Translations under genes and position numbers: made by a program
From: Streptomyces abikoensis
GTDB lineage: Bacteria > Actinomycetota > Actinomycetes > Streptomycetales > Streptomycetaceae
Reading direction: 5' to 3'
Length of the DNA: 64,000 bases
Assembly (NCBI RefSeq): GCF_014648775.1
Contig: NZ_BMRT01000005.1
Span: forward strand, 310,001-374,000
The notes under the pieces: model-generated
What the model was told of the DNA's origin: nothing
Databases searched by the model: none
Seen by the model: only the letters and a program-made list of their open reading frames with translations
Part shown: piece by piece, positions 43,554-52,728 of the stretch
Position numbering within the stretch: position 1 is the first letter of the stretch
Layout: each line of letters starts with the position of its first letter

Positions 43554-44546
43554 TCAGGCGCCACTGCCGCCCGCTCGCAGCTTGGCCAGGTCGGCCTTGA
43601 CCGTGTTGACGGGGATGGCGAAGCCGAGGCCCACGCTGCCCGCGGTGTCACTGGCGCCCGCGTTGTACATGGCGGAGTTGATGCCGATGATCTCGCCGTT
43701 CATGTTGATGAGGGCGCCGCCGGAGTTGCCGGGGTTGAGGGAGGCGTCGGTCTGGATGGCCTTGTAGGTGGTCTTGGAGGAGCCGGTGTCGCCGTTGTAC
43801 TGGTTGCCGCCGAACTCGAAGGGCCACTGCGAGAAGCCGCGCTGCCGCTGACCCTGCTGGTCCTGGCCGCCGCCGCCCTGTCCCTGTTCCTTGGCGACGG
43901 TCACGTCGCGGTTGAGGGCGGAGACGATGCCGCTGGTCACGGTCCCGGTGAGGCCCTCGGGGGAGCCGATGGCGACGACCTGGTCGCCGACCCTGAGCTT
44001 GCCGGAGTCGCCGAGCTTGGCGGCCTTGAGGCCCTTGGCGTCCTGGATCTTGATGAGGGCGAGGTCCTTGCCGGGGTCGGTGCCGACGACCTTGGCGGTC
44101 TTGGACGTGCCGTCGCTGAGGGTGACCTTGACCTCGTCGGCGCCGGCGACGACGTGGTTGTTGGTGATCACTTCACCGTCGCCGGTGATGATCACGCCGG
44201 AGCCGGTGGACTGGCCGGAGGCCGTCGCCGCCTTGATCTCCACGATGCTGGGGCTGACGGCGTTGGCGACGGCCGAGACGCCACTGCCCTTGGCGGAGAC
44301 GTTCTGGACGGGCGTGGACTGGCCGGTGTCCGCGCGCCCGCTCGTCAGCTCTCCCACGAGCGCCGCCGACCCGCCGCCGACCACGGCCGCGACGATCGCC
44401 GCGGCGGCGAGCAGCGCGACGGGACGGCGGGCGCGGGCTCGGTGGGACGCGGGGTACGGCTGCGGCTGCGCCGGCTCGGGCGCCGGGGCGCCGAACTGGG
44501 CGTGCGGGGGGTAGGCCGGGGGCGCGGGGTACTCGTTGTCCGTCAT
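43554..44546 (-). CDS. HtrA/DegP-like membrane-anchored serine protease without PDZ domain
   Basis: 330 residues. Order: Pro/Tyr-rich cytoplasmic N-terminus (1-40), one membrane helix (about 42-64), linker, trypsin-like domain. Catalytic triad: His131 in ITNNHVVAG, Asp161 in GKDLALIKI and Ser275 in NPGNSGGALI. A Gln/Gly-rich insertion (EQGQGGGGQDQQGQRQRG, about 220-237) interrupts the domain. The sequence ends just after VGLGFAIPVNTVKADLAKLRAG, where PDZ domains begin in most relatives. It probably degrades misfolded envelope proteins. Upstream of a two-component system on the same strand. Confidence 0.92.
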   Translation of the reverse strand: MTDNEYPAPPAYPPHAQFGAPAPEPAQPQPYPASHRARARRPVALLAAAAIVAAVVGGGSAALVGELTSGRADTGQSTPVQNVSAKGSGVSAVANAVSPSIVEIKAATASGQSTGSGVIITGDGEVITNNHVVAGADEVKVTLSDGTSKTAKVVGTDPGKDLALIKIQDAKGLKAAKLGDSGKLRVGDQVVAIGSPEGLTGTVTSGIVSALNRDVTVAKEQGQGGGGQDQQGQRQRGFSQWPFEFGGNQYNGDTGSSKTTYKAIQTDASLNPGNSGGALINMNGEIIGINSAMYNAGASDTAGSVGLGFAIPVNTVKADLAKLRAGGSGA

Positions 44547-44669
44547 GACTATGACTGTGCGCCGTCATCATGAGAGGAGTCTGAGGACGGGCTGAGAACG
44601 GGGGCAGAACCCTGTTCACCCGGCATAAGGACCGCCACCCCGCGCCGGGGGCCCGGGGGCGGGGCCTCG

Positions 44670-45692
44670 TCAGCCACAGCCGCAGGAGCGGCGGATCACC
44701 AGGCGGGACGGGAACTGCTTGAGGCGTTCGCGGCGGGAGCCGGCGAAGCGGAGGCCGTCGTCGAGGACGAGATCGACCGCCGAGCGCGCCATCGCCTGGC
44801 GGTCGGAGGCGACGGTGGTGAGGGGCGGGTCCGTGAGGGCCGCCTCCTTGACGTCGTCGAACGCGGCCACCGCGAGCTCACCCGGCACGTCGATGCGCAG
44901 CTCGCGCGCGGCCCGCAGCACACCGATGGCCTGGTCGTCCGTGGCGCACATCAGGGCCGGCGGCCGGTTCGGGCCGGAGAGCAGCTCCAGGGCGACCTTG
45001 TACGCGTCGTAGCGGTTGTAGGGGGCCGGGAAGAGCCGGCCCTCCAGGGACTTCCCGGCCTCGCGCATGGCGCGCCGCCAGCCCTCGACGTGGTCGGTGA
45101 CCGGGTCGCCCACGGTCGGTGTGACCTCCGTGCCGCCGAGGCAGGCGACGTACGGGTGGCCGTGCTCCAGGAGGTGGCGCGTGGCGAGCTGGGCGCCGCC
45201 GACGTCGTCGGTGACGACGGCCACGTCGTCTATGGCGTCGGGCCTGCGGTGCATCAGGACGACCCGGGCGTCCCAGGCGTCGATCTCCATGGCGGCGGTC
45301 TCGCTGGGGCCCTGGCTGATCAGGATCAGGCCGGAGACGCGCATGCCCAAGAAGGCGCGCAGATAGTGCACTTCGCGCTCGTCGAGGTAGTCGGAGTTCC
45401 CGACGAGGACCATCTTCCCGCGCTCGGCCGCCGCCTGCTCGACCGCGTGCGCCATCTCCGCGAAGAAGGGCTGGCGCGCGTCCGGGACGATCAGGCCTAT
45501 GAGGTCCGTCCGTCGGGAGGCCATCGCCTGGGCGACCCGGTCGGGCCGGTACCCCAGCTCCTTGATCGCGGCCAGCACTCGCTCCCGCGTCGCCGGTGCC
45601 ACCGGGCGCGGTCCATTGTTGATGACGTAGCTGACGACCGCGGTCGACGTCCCCGCAAGCCTCGCCACATCGTCCCGCGTCACCTTGGCCAC
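44670..45692 (-). CDS. LacI-family transcription regulator
   Basis: 340 residues from the GTG at 45692. N-terminal HTH KVTRDDVARLAGTSTAVVSYVINNGPRPVAPATRERVLAAIKELGYRPDRVAQAM with the hinge, then the periplasmic-binding-protein-like core (LIGLIVPDARQPFFAEMAHAVEQAAAERG, GLILISQGPSE, PALMCATDDQAIGVLRAARELRIDVPGELAVAAFDDVKEAALTDPPLTTV). The effector is probably a sugar but no sugar genes are adjacent. It follows glnR by 24 bp and may share its transcript. It ends in an unusual Cys pair, RRSCGCG. Confidence 0.9.
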   Translation of the reverse strand: MAKVTRDDVARLAGTSTAVVSYVINNGPRPVAPATRERVLAAIKELGYRPDRVAQAMASRRTDLIGLIVPDARQPFFAEMAHAVEQAAAERGKMVLVGNSDYLDEREVHYLRAFLGMRVSGLILISQGPSETAAMEIDAWDARVVLMHRRPDAIDDVAVVTDDVGGAQLATRHLLEHGHPYVACLGGTEVTPTVGDPVTDHVEGWRRAMREAGKSLEGRLFPAPYNRYDAYKVALELLSGPNRPPALMCATDDQAIGVLRAARELRIDVPGELAVAAFDDVKEAALTDPPLTTVASDRQAMARSAVDLVLDDGLRFAGSRRERLKQFPSRLVIRRSCGCG

Positions 45693-45716
45693 GCGCGGCA
45701 GTCTACGCGGGTCCAC

Positions 45717-46535
45717 CTACCGTTTCACCGGGCGAACGGCCTCGGTTCGGTCACTTCGCCGCCCGGCGGAAGCAGGGGCGGAGGAGGGGGTGGCGGAAGG
45801 GGCGGAGTCGGCCTTCTCCTTCTCGGCCTTCTCCGCCTTCACCTGTTTCTCCGCCTTTTCCGGCTTCTCCGGCAGCACGAACCGATAGCCCACGTTCCGG
45901 ACGGTGCCGATCAAGGACTCGTGCTCGGGGCCCAGCTTGGCGCGCAGCCGCCGGACGTGGACGTCCACCGTGCGGGTACCGCCGAAATAGTCGTAGCCCC
46001 AGACCTCTTGGAGCAGCTGGGCGCGGGTGAAGACCCGGCCGGGGTGCTGGGCGAGATATTTGAGCAGCTCGAATTCCTTGAAGGTCAGGTCCAGGACCCG
46101 GCCCTTGAGCTTGGCGCTGTAGGTGGCCTCGTCCACGGAGAGGTCGCCGGTGCGGATCTCCATCGGGCTGTCGTCCATGGAGATCTGCTGACGGCCCATG
46201 GCCAGGCGCAGCCGGGCCTCGACCTCGGCGGGGCCCGCCGTGTCGAGGAGGACGTCGTCGACGCCCCAGTCGGCGGTGACGGCGGCGAGGCCGCCCTCGG
46301 TGACGACGAGGAGCAGCGGACAGCCCGGCCCGGTGGAGCGCAGCAGCTGGCAGAGGCTGCGGACGTGGGGCAGGTCGCGGCGGCCGTCGATCAGTATGAC
46401 GTCGGCCCCGGGGGTGTCCACGAGGGCCGGGCCCTCGGCGGGGGCCACGCGCACGCTGTGCAGCAGCAGGCCGAGCGCGGGCAGCACCTCGGTCGACGGC
46501 TGGAGGGCATTGGTCAGGAGAAGCAGGGAGCTCAT
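45717..46535 (-). CDS. glnR: GlnR, global nitrogen response regulator
   Basis: 272 residues from the ATG at 46535, with AGGTGG upstream. The receiver-like domain (MSSLLLLTNALQPSTEVLPALGLLLHSVRV...) keeps Asp50 in VILIDGRRD but lacks the usual N-terminal acidic pair, as in orphan GlnR. The winged helix is LDLTFKEFELLKYLAQHPGRVFTRAQLLQEVWGYDYFGGTRTVDVHVRRLRAKLGPEHESLIGTVRNVGYRFV. A Lys/Glu/Ala-rich tail of about 45 residues follows. It controls glutamine synthetase, ammonium transport and nitrate genes. A LacI gene follows closely. Confidence 0.93.
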   Translation of the reverse strand: MSSLLLLTNALQPSTEVLPALGLLLHSVRVAPAEGPALVDTPGADVILIDGRRDLPHVRSLCQLLRSTGPGCPLLLVVTEGGLAAVTADWGVDDVLLDTAGPAEVEARLRLAMGRQQISMDDSPMEIRTGDLSVDEATYSAKLKGRVLDLTFKEFELLKYLAQHPGRVFTRAQLLQEVWGYDYFGGTRTVDVHVRRLRAKLGPEHESLIGTVRNVGYRFVLPEKPEKAEKQVKAEKAEKEKADSAPSATPSSAPASAGRRSDRTEAVRPVKR

Positions 46536-46943
46536 CGGCCACCACCTGCCCGGTTCCTCGTAAGGCACGTACGACCCGCGGGGGTCGCGCCCTCTTCTGG
46601 TGCGCTCTCTTGTCGTGCGCTTCGCTCGCCCATTACGTCGGTTCCTCCTCGGTCCCTGCGAGGACGGTTGGGGCACTGCTCGTCGTCCGAATGCACAAAA
46701 GGACCCGGGGGCCACTCTGCCCGGATCCTCTCTGCGCAGCAGAATAACCCACCCGACTTTCGACGGCGCGGACGATTTTGCATGAGCTTGTGTTTCGTCG
46801 GTCACTTCGAGTGGTCATCGCATCGCACTCTTGACGGTCGCCGGTCGGTACGTCCTGCAGGAACCAGTCTCGCGCACCCACCGGCTCCGGGGCGGCCGAA
46901 TGGGGGTGCGCCGCGGCACGGGGGGCGCACGGGGGCACGCGCC

Positions 46944-46975
46944 GGGGCACGCGCCGCCGCGACGGCGCGTGCCCC
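46944..46975 (-). terminator. Terminator of the ABC exporter operon
   Basis: 13-bp stem (46944-46956 with 46963-46975), 6-nt loop, 39 bp beyond the exporter stop on the minus strand. The 478-bp space 46536-47013 contains otherwise only the glnR promoter region and a short direct repeat (gtacgaagagccc, near 46983 and 47003). No gene is seen. Confidence 0.75.
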
Positions 46976-47013
46976 CAGGCCGTACGAAGAGCCCGACGGT
47001 CGTACGAAGAGCC

Positions 47014-49083
47014 CTACGCCTCCGCGACCGGCTCCGCGAACTGCGCCTCGTACAACCGGGCGTACGCCCCGCCCGTCGCCAGCAGCGAGTCGTGGGTGCC
47101 CTGCTCCACGATGCGGCCGGATTCCATCACCAGGATGACGTCCGCGTCACGGATGGTGGAGAGGCGGTGGGCGATCACGAAGCTGGTGCGCCCGGTCCGC
47201 AGCCGGCCCATGGCCTGCTGGATCAGCACCTCGGTGCGGGTGTCGACGGAGCTGGTGGCCTCGTCGAGGACGAGGATCTCCGGCTCGGCGAGGAAGGCCC
47301 GCGCGATGGTTATCAGCTGCTTCTCGCCGACGCTGACGTTGGAGCCCTCCTCGTCTATCACCGTTTCGTAGCCGTCGGGCAGCGTACGGACGAAGCGGTC
47401 GACGTGGGTGGCCTTCGCCGCCTCCACGATCTTGTCCATGGAGACGCCCTCGGGGGCGCCGTAGGCGATGTTCTCCGCGATCGTGCCGCCGAAGAGCCAG
47501 GTGTCCTGGAGGACCATGCCGATGTGGGAGCGCAGCTCCTCGCGGGACATCTCGGCGACGTCGACGCCGTCGAGCGTGATGCGGCCCCCGTTGACCTCGT
47601 AGAACCGCATCAGCAGATTGACCATGGTGGTCTTGCCGGCGCCGGTCGGGCCGACGATGGCGACGGTCTGGCCGGGCCGGACCGTCAGCGACAGGTCCTC
47701 GATGAGCGGGCGGTCGGGCTCGTAGCGGAAGGAGACCTTCTCGAAGGAGACCTCGCCGCGCACCCGGTCGGGGCGGCGCGCGTCCGCCGGCTCGGCGGAC
47801 TGCTCCTCCGCGTCCAGCAGCTCGAAGACGCGCTCGGCCGAGGCGACGCCGGACTGGACCAGGTTGGCCATGGAGGCCACCTGGGTCAGCGGCTGGCTGA
47901 ACTGGCGCGAGTACTGCACGAACGCCTGGACGTCACCGATCGACAGCGAACCGGTCGCCACGCGCAGACCGCCGACCACGGCGACGAGCACGTAGTTGAG
48001 GTTGCCGATGAACATCATCGCGGGCTGGATCAGGCCCGAGATGAACTGGGCCTTGAACCCGGCCTCGTAGAGCTCCTCGTTCTCCTTGCGGAACGTCTCG
48101 GCGGACTCCTTCTGCCGGCCGAAGACCTTCACCAGCGAGTGGCCGGTGTACATCTCCTCGATGTGGGCGTTCAGCTTGCCCGTGGACTTCCACTGGGCGA
48201 CGAACTGCGGCTGCGCCCGCTTGCCGATCCGGGTGGCGACGACGATCGACACCGGCACGGTCACCAGGGCGACCAGGGCCAGCAGCCAGGAGATCCAGAA
48301 CATCATCGCCAGCACGCCGACGATCGTCAGCAGGGAGGCCATGATCTGGCTGAGGGTCTGCTGGAGGGTCTGCGCGATGTTGTCGATGTCGTTGGTGGCC
48401 CGGGAGAGGACCTCGCCGCGCTGCTGCTTGTCGAAGTAGCTCAGCGGCAGCCGACCGAGCTTCTCCTCGACCTCCTCGCGCAGCCGGAACACGGCCTTCT
48501 GGACGACGTTCGTGGCGATGCGGGCCTGGACGAGCTGGAAGAGGGACGAGCCCACGTAGATCAGCGTCGCCCACAGCAGTACGTTGCCGACGGCGCCGTA
48601 GTCGATGCCGTGGCCCGGGACGAAGTCGACGCCGGAGAGGACGTCGGCGATCTTGCCGTTGCCCTGCTGCCGCATCCGCTCCAGGACCTGGGCCTTGGTG
48701 GCGCCGGCCGGCATCTGGGAGCCGACGACACCGGCGAAGATCAGGTCGGTGGCGTGGCCGAGGACCTTGGGGCCGATGACGGCCAGCCCCACGCTGGCCA
48801 CGCCGAGCGCCAGGGCGAGGGAGACGACGGCCCGCTCGGGGCGCAGCCGGGCGAGGAGCCGGCGGCCGGAGCCGGCGAAGTCCATGGACTTCTCGGTGGG
48901 CTGGCCGCCCATGAAGCGGGCCATGCCGACGGCGGGCGCGGGCCCTCTGCGCTGCGGGGCACCCGGTTTACCGCCCGATCCGCCCGGTTTTCCGTCCGGG
49001 CCGCCCGGTCCGCCCGGTTTCCCGTCCGGGCCGCCGGCGGCGGGCTCGGCGGGCTTCGCGGCGGGCTTCTCGAGGGACGTCAC
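47014..49083 (-). CDS. ABC exporter subunit B (fused membrane and ATPase domains)
   Basis: 689 residues from the GTG at 49083, which overlaps the upstream partner stop by 4 bp (gtga). The first 50 residues are Gly/Pro/Asp/Lys repeats of the GGPDGKPGG type. Six membrane helices follow, then Walker A GPTGAGKTT, Q-loop VLQDTWLFGGTIAENIAYG, Walker B ILVLDEATSSVD and switch His in VIAHRLSTIRDAD. The signature NVSVGEKQL departs from LSGGQ, as in one half of degenerate-site heterodimers. The cargo is unknown: lipid, drug or peptide. Confidence 0.9.
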   Translation of the reverse strand: MTSLEKPAAKPAEPAAGGPDGKPGGPGGPDGKPGGSGGKPGAPQRRGPAPAVGMARFMGGQPTEKSMDFAGSGRRLLARLRPERAVVSLALALGVASVGLAVIGPKVLGHATDLIFAGVVGSQMPAGATKAQVLERMRQQGNGKIADVLSGVDFVPGHGIDYGAVGNVLLWATLIYVGSSLFQLVQARIATNVVQKAVFRLREEVEEKLGRLPLSYFDKQQRGEVLSRATNDIDNIAQTLQQTLSQIMASLLTIVGVLAMMFWISWLLALVALVTVPVSIVVATRIGKRAQPQFVAQWKSTGKLNAHIEEMYTGHSLVKVFGRQKESAETFRKENEELYEAGFKAQFISGLIQPAMMFIGNLNYVLVAVVGGLRVATGSLSIGDVQAFVQYSRQFSQPLTQVASMANLVQSGVASAERVFELLDAEEQSAEPADARRPDRVRGEVSFEKVSFRYEPDRPLIEDLSLTVRPGQTVAIVGPTGAGKTTMVNLLMRFYEVNGGRITLDGVDVAEMSREELRSHIGMVLQDTWLFGGTIAENIAYGAPEGVSMDKIVEAAKATHVDRFVRTLPDGYETVIDEEGSNVSVGEKQLITIARAFLAEPEILVLDEATSSVDTRTEVLIQQAMGRLRTGRTSFVIAHRLSTIRDADVILVMESGRIVEQGTHDSLLATGGAYARLYEAQFAEPVAEA

Positions 49084-50813
49084 GCCGCCTCCTCCTCGGT
49101 GAGCTGGGAGAGCACGATCTCCCGGTAGGTCTCGTTCGTCCCCATCAGTTCGGTGTGGGTGCCCGTGCCGACGACCCGGCCCTCGTCGAGGACCACGATG
49201 CGGTCGGCGTCGCGGATGGTCGACACCCGCTGCGCGACGATCACCACCGTCGCGTCCCCGGTCTCCCGCGACAGCGCGGCCCTCAGCCGGGCGTCCGTCG
49301 CGTAGTCGAGGGCGGAGAAGGAGTCGTCGAAGAGGTAGATCTCCGGCTTGCGGACCAGGGCCCGGGCGATCGCCAGGCGCTGCCGCTGGCCACCGGAGAC
49401 ATTGGTGCCGCCCTGGGAGATCGGCGCCTCCAGCATCCCGTCCATCGACTCGACGAACGCACGGGCCTGCGCGGTCTCCAGCGCCTGCCACAGCTCGTCG
49501 TCGGTCGCGTCGGGGCGTCCGTAGCGCAGGTTGGAGGCGACGGTGCCGGAGAAGAGGTACGGCTTCTGCGGGACGAGCCCCACGGCCGCCGACATCGCGG
49601 CCGGGTCCAGCTCCCGCACGTCCACGCCGTCGACGAGGACGGTGCCCCCGGTGGCGTCGAACAGCCGTGGGATCAGGCCCAGCAGGGTCGACTTGCCGCT
49701 GCCGGTGGAGCCGATGACGGCCGTGACCTCGCCGGGCCGGGCCACCAGGGAGACGTCGCGGAGCACCGGCTCCTCGGCACCCGGGTAGCCGAACTCCACC
49801 GCGCGCAGCTCCAGGTGACCGCGCCCCCGCAGCTCGGTCACCGGGACGGCGGGCGGCGCCACGCTCGACTCCGTGGTCAGGACCTCCTGGATGCGCTCGG
49901 CGCAGACCTCGGCGCGCGGCACCATCATGAACATGAAGGTGGCCATCATGATCGACATCAGGATCTGCATCAGATAGCTGATGAACGCCGTGAGCGCGCC
50001 GATCTCCATGCCGCCGTCACCGATCCGGTGCCCGCCGAACCACACGACGGCGATCGAGGACAGGTTCACCACCAGCATCACGGACGGGAACATCAGCGAC
50101 ATCAGCCGTCCCGCGCGCAGCGAGACGTCCATCAGCTCGGTGTTGGCGCTCCTGAATCGTTTCCGCTCGTGATCGTCGCGGACGAACGCGCGGATGACGC
50201 GGATGCCCGAGATCTGCTCGCGCAGCACCCGGTTGACGGTGTCGATGCGGGACTGCACCCCGCGGAACACCGGCCGCATCCGCCAGATGATCACGCTCAC
50301 GATGGCCGCCAGGACCGGCACGATCACCAGCAGCAGCGAGGAGAGCGGCACGTCCTGCTGGACGGCCAGGACGATGCCGCCCGCGCACATGATCGGCGCC
50401 GACACCATCAGCGTGAACGCCATCAGGGTCAGCATCTGGACCTGCTGGACGTCATTGGTGGTGCGGGTGATCAGCGATGGCGCCCCGAACTGCCCCATCT
50501 CACGCGCGGAGAAGGACTGGACGCGGTCGAAGACCGCGGCGCGCAGGTCCCGGCCGACCGCCATGGCCGTCCGGGCGCCGTAGTACACGGCGCCGATCGC
50601 GCAGACGATCTGCGCGAGGGTCACGGCGAGCATCAGCCCGCCGGTGCTCAGGATGTATCCGGTATCGCCCTTGACGACACCCTTGTCGATGATGTCCGCG
50701 TTGAGATTGGGGAGGTAGAGAGTGGCGAGGGTCTGAACGAGCTGCAAGAGCACGATCAGCGCGATCGCTCCGGTATAGGGCCGCAAAGACGACCGTAGAA
50801 GTCGCACCAACAC
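49080..50813 (-). CDS. ABC exporter subunit A (fused membrane and ATPase domains)
   Basis: 577 residues. Six membrane helices (LRSSLRPYTGAIALIVLLQLVQTLATLYLPNLNADIIDKG...), then Walker A GSTGSGKST, LVPQKPYLFSGTVASNLRYG, canonical signature NVSGGQRQRLAIARAL, Walker B IYLFDDSFSALD (Asp in place of the catalytic Glu) and a Q in place of the switch His (VIVAQRVSTIRDAD). Together with subunit B this is a heterodimeric exporter with one degenerate ATP site (TmrAB/BmrCD/Rv1272-1273 type). Start is TTG at 50813 or GTG at 50810. It is the first gene of the pair. Confidence 0.9.
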   Translation of the reverse strand: MLVRLLRSSLRPYTGAIALIVLLQLVQTLATLYLPNLNADIIDKGVVKGDTGYILSTGGLMLAVTLAQIVCAIGAVYYGARTAMAVGRDLRAAVFDRVQSFSAREMGQFGAPSLITRTTNDVQQVQMLTLMAFTLMVSAPIMCAGGIVLAVQQDVPLSSLLLVIVPVLAAIVSVIIWRMRPVFRGVQSRIDTVNRVLREQISGIRVIRAFVRDDHERKRFRSANTELMDVSLRAGRLMSLMFPSVMLVVNLSSIAVVWFGGHRIGDGGMEIGALTAFISYLMQILMSIMMATFMFMMVPRAEVCAERIQEVLTTESSVAPPAVPVTELRGRGHLELRAVEFGYPGAEEPVLRDVSLVARPGEVTAVIGSTGSGKSTLLGLIPRLFDATGGTVLVDGVDVRELDPAAMSAAVGLVPQKPYLFSGTVASNLRYGRPDATDDELWQALETAQARAFVESMDGMLEAPISQGGTNVSGGQRQRLAIARALVRKPEIYLFDDSFSALDYATDARLRAALSRETGDATVVIVAQRVSTIRDADRIVVLDEGRVVGTGTHTELMGTNETYREIVLSQLTEEEAA

Positions 50814-50925
50814 ACAAGAAGCCTATGCGAGCTGCTCTCGATGGGGCCTCTCCTTTACCGGGCGGGGACATGGCGGCCCCGGCACCCGTCATCATGGAGG
50901 CGGCAAGAAACCGAAAGGGGTCGCC

Positions 50926-51252
50926 GTGGCGACGACACACACGGCTCGTCCGGCACCGCTGCCGGCACAGCCGGGACCGACCGAGCCGGAGCCTCCGGCC
51001 GGCACGATCCGGTACTGGGCCGCGGCCAAGGCCGCCGCGGGCACGGCCGAGGAGCCGTACGCCGCGCGCACGCTCGCGGACGCGCTGGTCACGGCCCGGC
51101 GGACGCACGAGGCGGCGCCGGAGTTCGCGCGGGTGCTCGCGCGCTGCTCGTTCCTCGTGAACGGTGACCCCGTCGGCACGCGCGACCACTCGACGGTCCG
51201 ACTCACCGAGGGCGGCACGGTCGAGGTGCTCCCGCCCTTCGCAGGAGGGTGA
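50926..51252 (+). CDS. MoaD/ThiS-like sulfur-carrier protein
   Basis: 108 residues from a GTG with GAAAGGGG upstream. A Pro-rich N-terminal extension of about 25 residues precedes the ubiquitin-like fold (GTIRYWAAAKAAAGTAEEPYAARTLADALVTARR...FARVLARCSFLVNGDPVGTRDHSTVRLTEGGTVEVLPPFAGG). The C-terminal Gly-Gly is the site of adenylation and thiocarboxylation. It donates sulfur in molybdopterin or another cofactor route. No moaE neighbour is present. The rhodanese SseA is 2.6 kb downstream. Confidence 0.88.
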   Translation: MATTHTARPAPLPAQPGPTEPEPPAGTIRYWAAAKAAAGTAEEPYAARTLADALVTARRTHEAAPEFARVLARCSFLVNGDPVGTRDHSTVRLTEGGTVEVLPPFAGG

Positions 51253-51262
51253 CCCCGGCAGC

Positions 51263-52465
51263 ATGAGCGAACAGCACCACCGCAATCCCTACGACCCGTA
51301 CGACCAGCACGGGCAGTACCCGCAGTACGAGCCGCCGCCGCAGGGCTACGGGTCGTACGACTACGACTACGACGGGCAGCAGCAGACGCCGCACCAGCCG
51401 CAGCACCAGCCACAGCACCAGGCGCCGCAGCACCACCAGCCCGCCGCGTGGCCGCAGCCCCAGCAGGAGTACCAGCAGCACGACGAACCGCACACCCAGA
51501 CCTGGCAGACCCAGAGCTGGGACACCCACAGCTGGCAGCGGCAGGATCCCGCGCCCGCCTACGACGCGTCGTGGGACCGGGAGCCGTCCGGCCACGAGCC
51601 CACCGGCGCCGGGAGCGGAGCCCTGCCGGTGCCCCGCCCGGAGGGCGCGGTCGTGGCCGCGCCGGTCGCCGGCGAGGTGGCCGAGCGGCCGGTGGCCGCG
51701 GTGGCCCCGATGACCGCCGCCGAGAAGGCGAAGGCGGAGGGCCGCCCGCAGATCGTGTCGCCCGGCCTCCAGCCGGCGCTGATCACCGCCGTCCTCGCCG
51801 GGCTGCTGGCCGCCGCGGCGCCGCTGGCGCGGCCCGCGCTGGCCGTGCCCGTGGTGCTGCTCCAGGCGGTGACGGCGGCGGGCTGGTTCCGGCTGAACGG
51901 CATGTGGCCCGCCCGGCAGGGCATCGCGCTGGCCTTCCTCGGCGGCGTCGCCGCCGACGTCGGGCTGCTGGCCACCGACACGGCCAAGGCGCCGACGGTC
52001 CTCCTCGGCACCCTCGGCGTATGGATCCTGCTGGTCGTCGTCCTCCAGCTGCGCAGCCACGCCGGGGCGGACGAGCGGCTCTACGGGCTGACGGCGGCCA
52101 CCGCCTCCTCCGCCCTGGCCGTCATGGCGGGCGGCCACCTGGCGGCCGACCCGGACGCCGTGGTGATCGGCGCGCTCGGCGTGGCCGCGGCCGTACTGGC
52201 CCGCGCCCTGCCGCTGCCGTCGGTCGCCGCGCCCGTCGTCGCGCTGATCGCCGCGACGGGCGCGGGGATCGCGGGCGGCCAGCTGACCGGCTTCGGCCCC
52301 ACGGCCGCGCTGCTCGGCCTGGCGGCCGGCGTCTGCGCCCTCGCCGGCCTGCGCGTCGCCAGCTACGACTACCCCTCGCGGTTCGTCCACATGACGGCGG
52401 GCGTGGCGCTTCCGCTGACGCTGGCCGCACCGGTCGTCTATGTCCTGGGGCGGGCCCTGGGGTAG
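51263..52465 (+). CDS. Multi-pass membrane protein with Gln/His/Tyr-rich N-terminus
   Basis: 400 residues from the ATG at 51263, 10 bp after the MoaD gene, with GGAGGG upstream. Residues 1-100 are low complexity (HHRNPYDPYDQHGQYPQYEPPPQGYGSYDYDYDGQQQ..., then Q/H/W-rich). A Pro/Ala linker follows, then eight or so hydrophobic helices (ALITAVLAGLLAAAAPLARPALAVPVVLLQAVTAAGWF ... LTLAAPVVYVLGRAL). No family is recognised. The spacing suggests an operon with the MoaD-like gene. Confidence 0.8.
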   Translation: MSEQHHRNPYDPYDQHGQYPQYEPPPQGYGSYDYDYDGQQQTPHQPQHQPQHQAPQHHQPAAWPQPQQEYQQHDEPHTQTWQTQSWDTHSWQRQDPAPAYDASWDREPSGHEPTGAGSGALPVPRPEGAVVAAPVAGEVAERPVAAVAPMTAAEKAKAEGRPQIVSPGLQPALITAVLAGLLAAAAPLARPALAVPVVLLQAVTAAGWFRLNGMWPARQGIALAFLGGVAADVGLLATDTAKAPTVLLGTLGVWILLVVVLQLRSHAGADERLYGLTAATASSALAVMAGGHLAADPDAVVIGALGVAAAVLARALPLPSVAAPVVALIAATGAGIAGGQLTGFGPTAALLGLAAGVCALAGLRVASYDYPSRFVHMTAGVALPLTLAAPVVYVLGRALG

Positions 52466-52473
52466 GGGTTGAC

Positions 52474-52618
52474 GCCCCGGTCCCGCCCTTTCACCGTTTC
52501 CTGGGGCTCCGCCCCAGACCCCGGTCCTCAAACGCCGGACGGGCTGAAATCAGCCCGTCCGGGGGGGCGCGAGGGGGCGGAGCCCCCGGAAGAAACGGTG
52601 AAAGGGCGGGACCGGGGC
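52474..52618. repeat. Nested 145-bp palindromic element, family B, full copy
   Basis: Outer arms of 27 bp are exact complements (52474-52500 and 52592-52618). Inside them ctggggctccgcccc faces ggggcggagcccc. In the centre cggacgggctga aa tcagcccgtccg (52536-52561) forms a second perfect hairpin. The whole intergenic transcript could fold into one branched structure. It starts 8 bp after the membrane protein stop and lies before the DUF2993 gene. It has no ORF and looks like a non-autonomous palindromic repeat. Confidence 0.88.
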
Positions 52619-52728
52619 AAGATCCCCCAACCGGTTACAAACCGGTGACACCCGGCGCGGTCACCCACCGACCCACCCCGGTTAGGCTCACGGGAAAGCC
52701 TGACACCGAGTGGGGGACCGACGAACCG

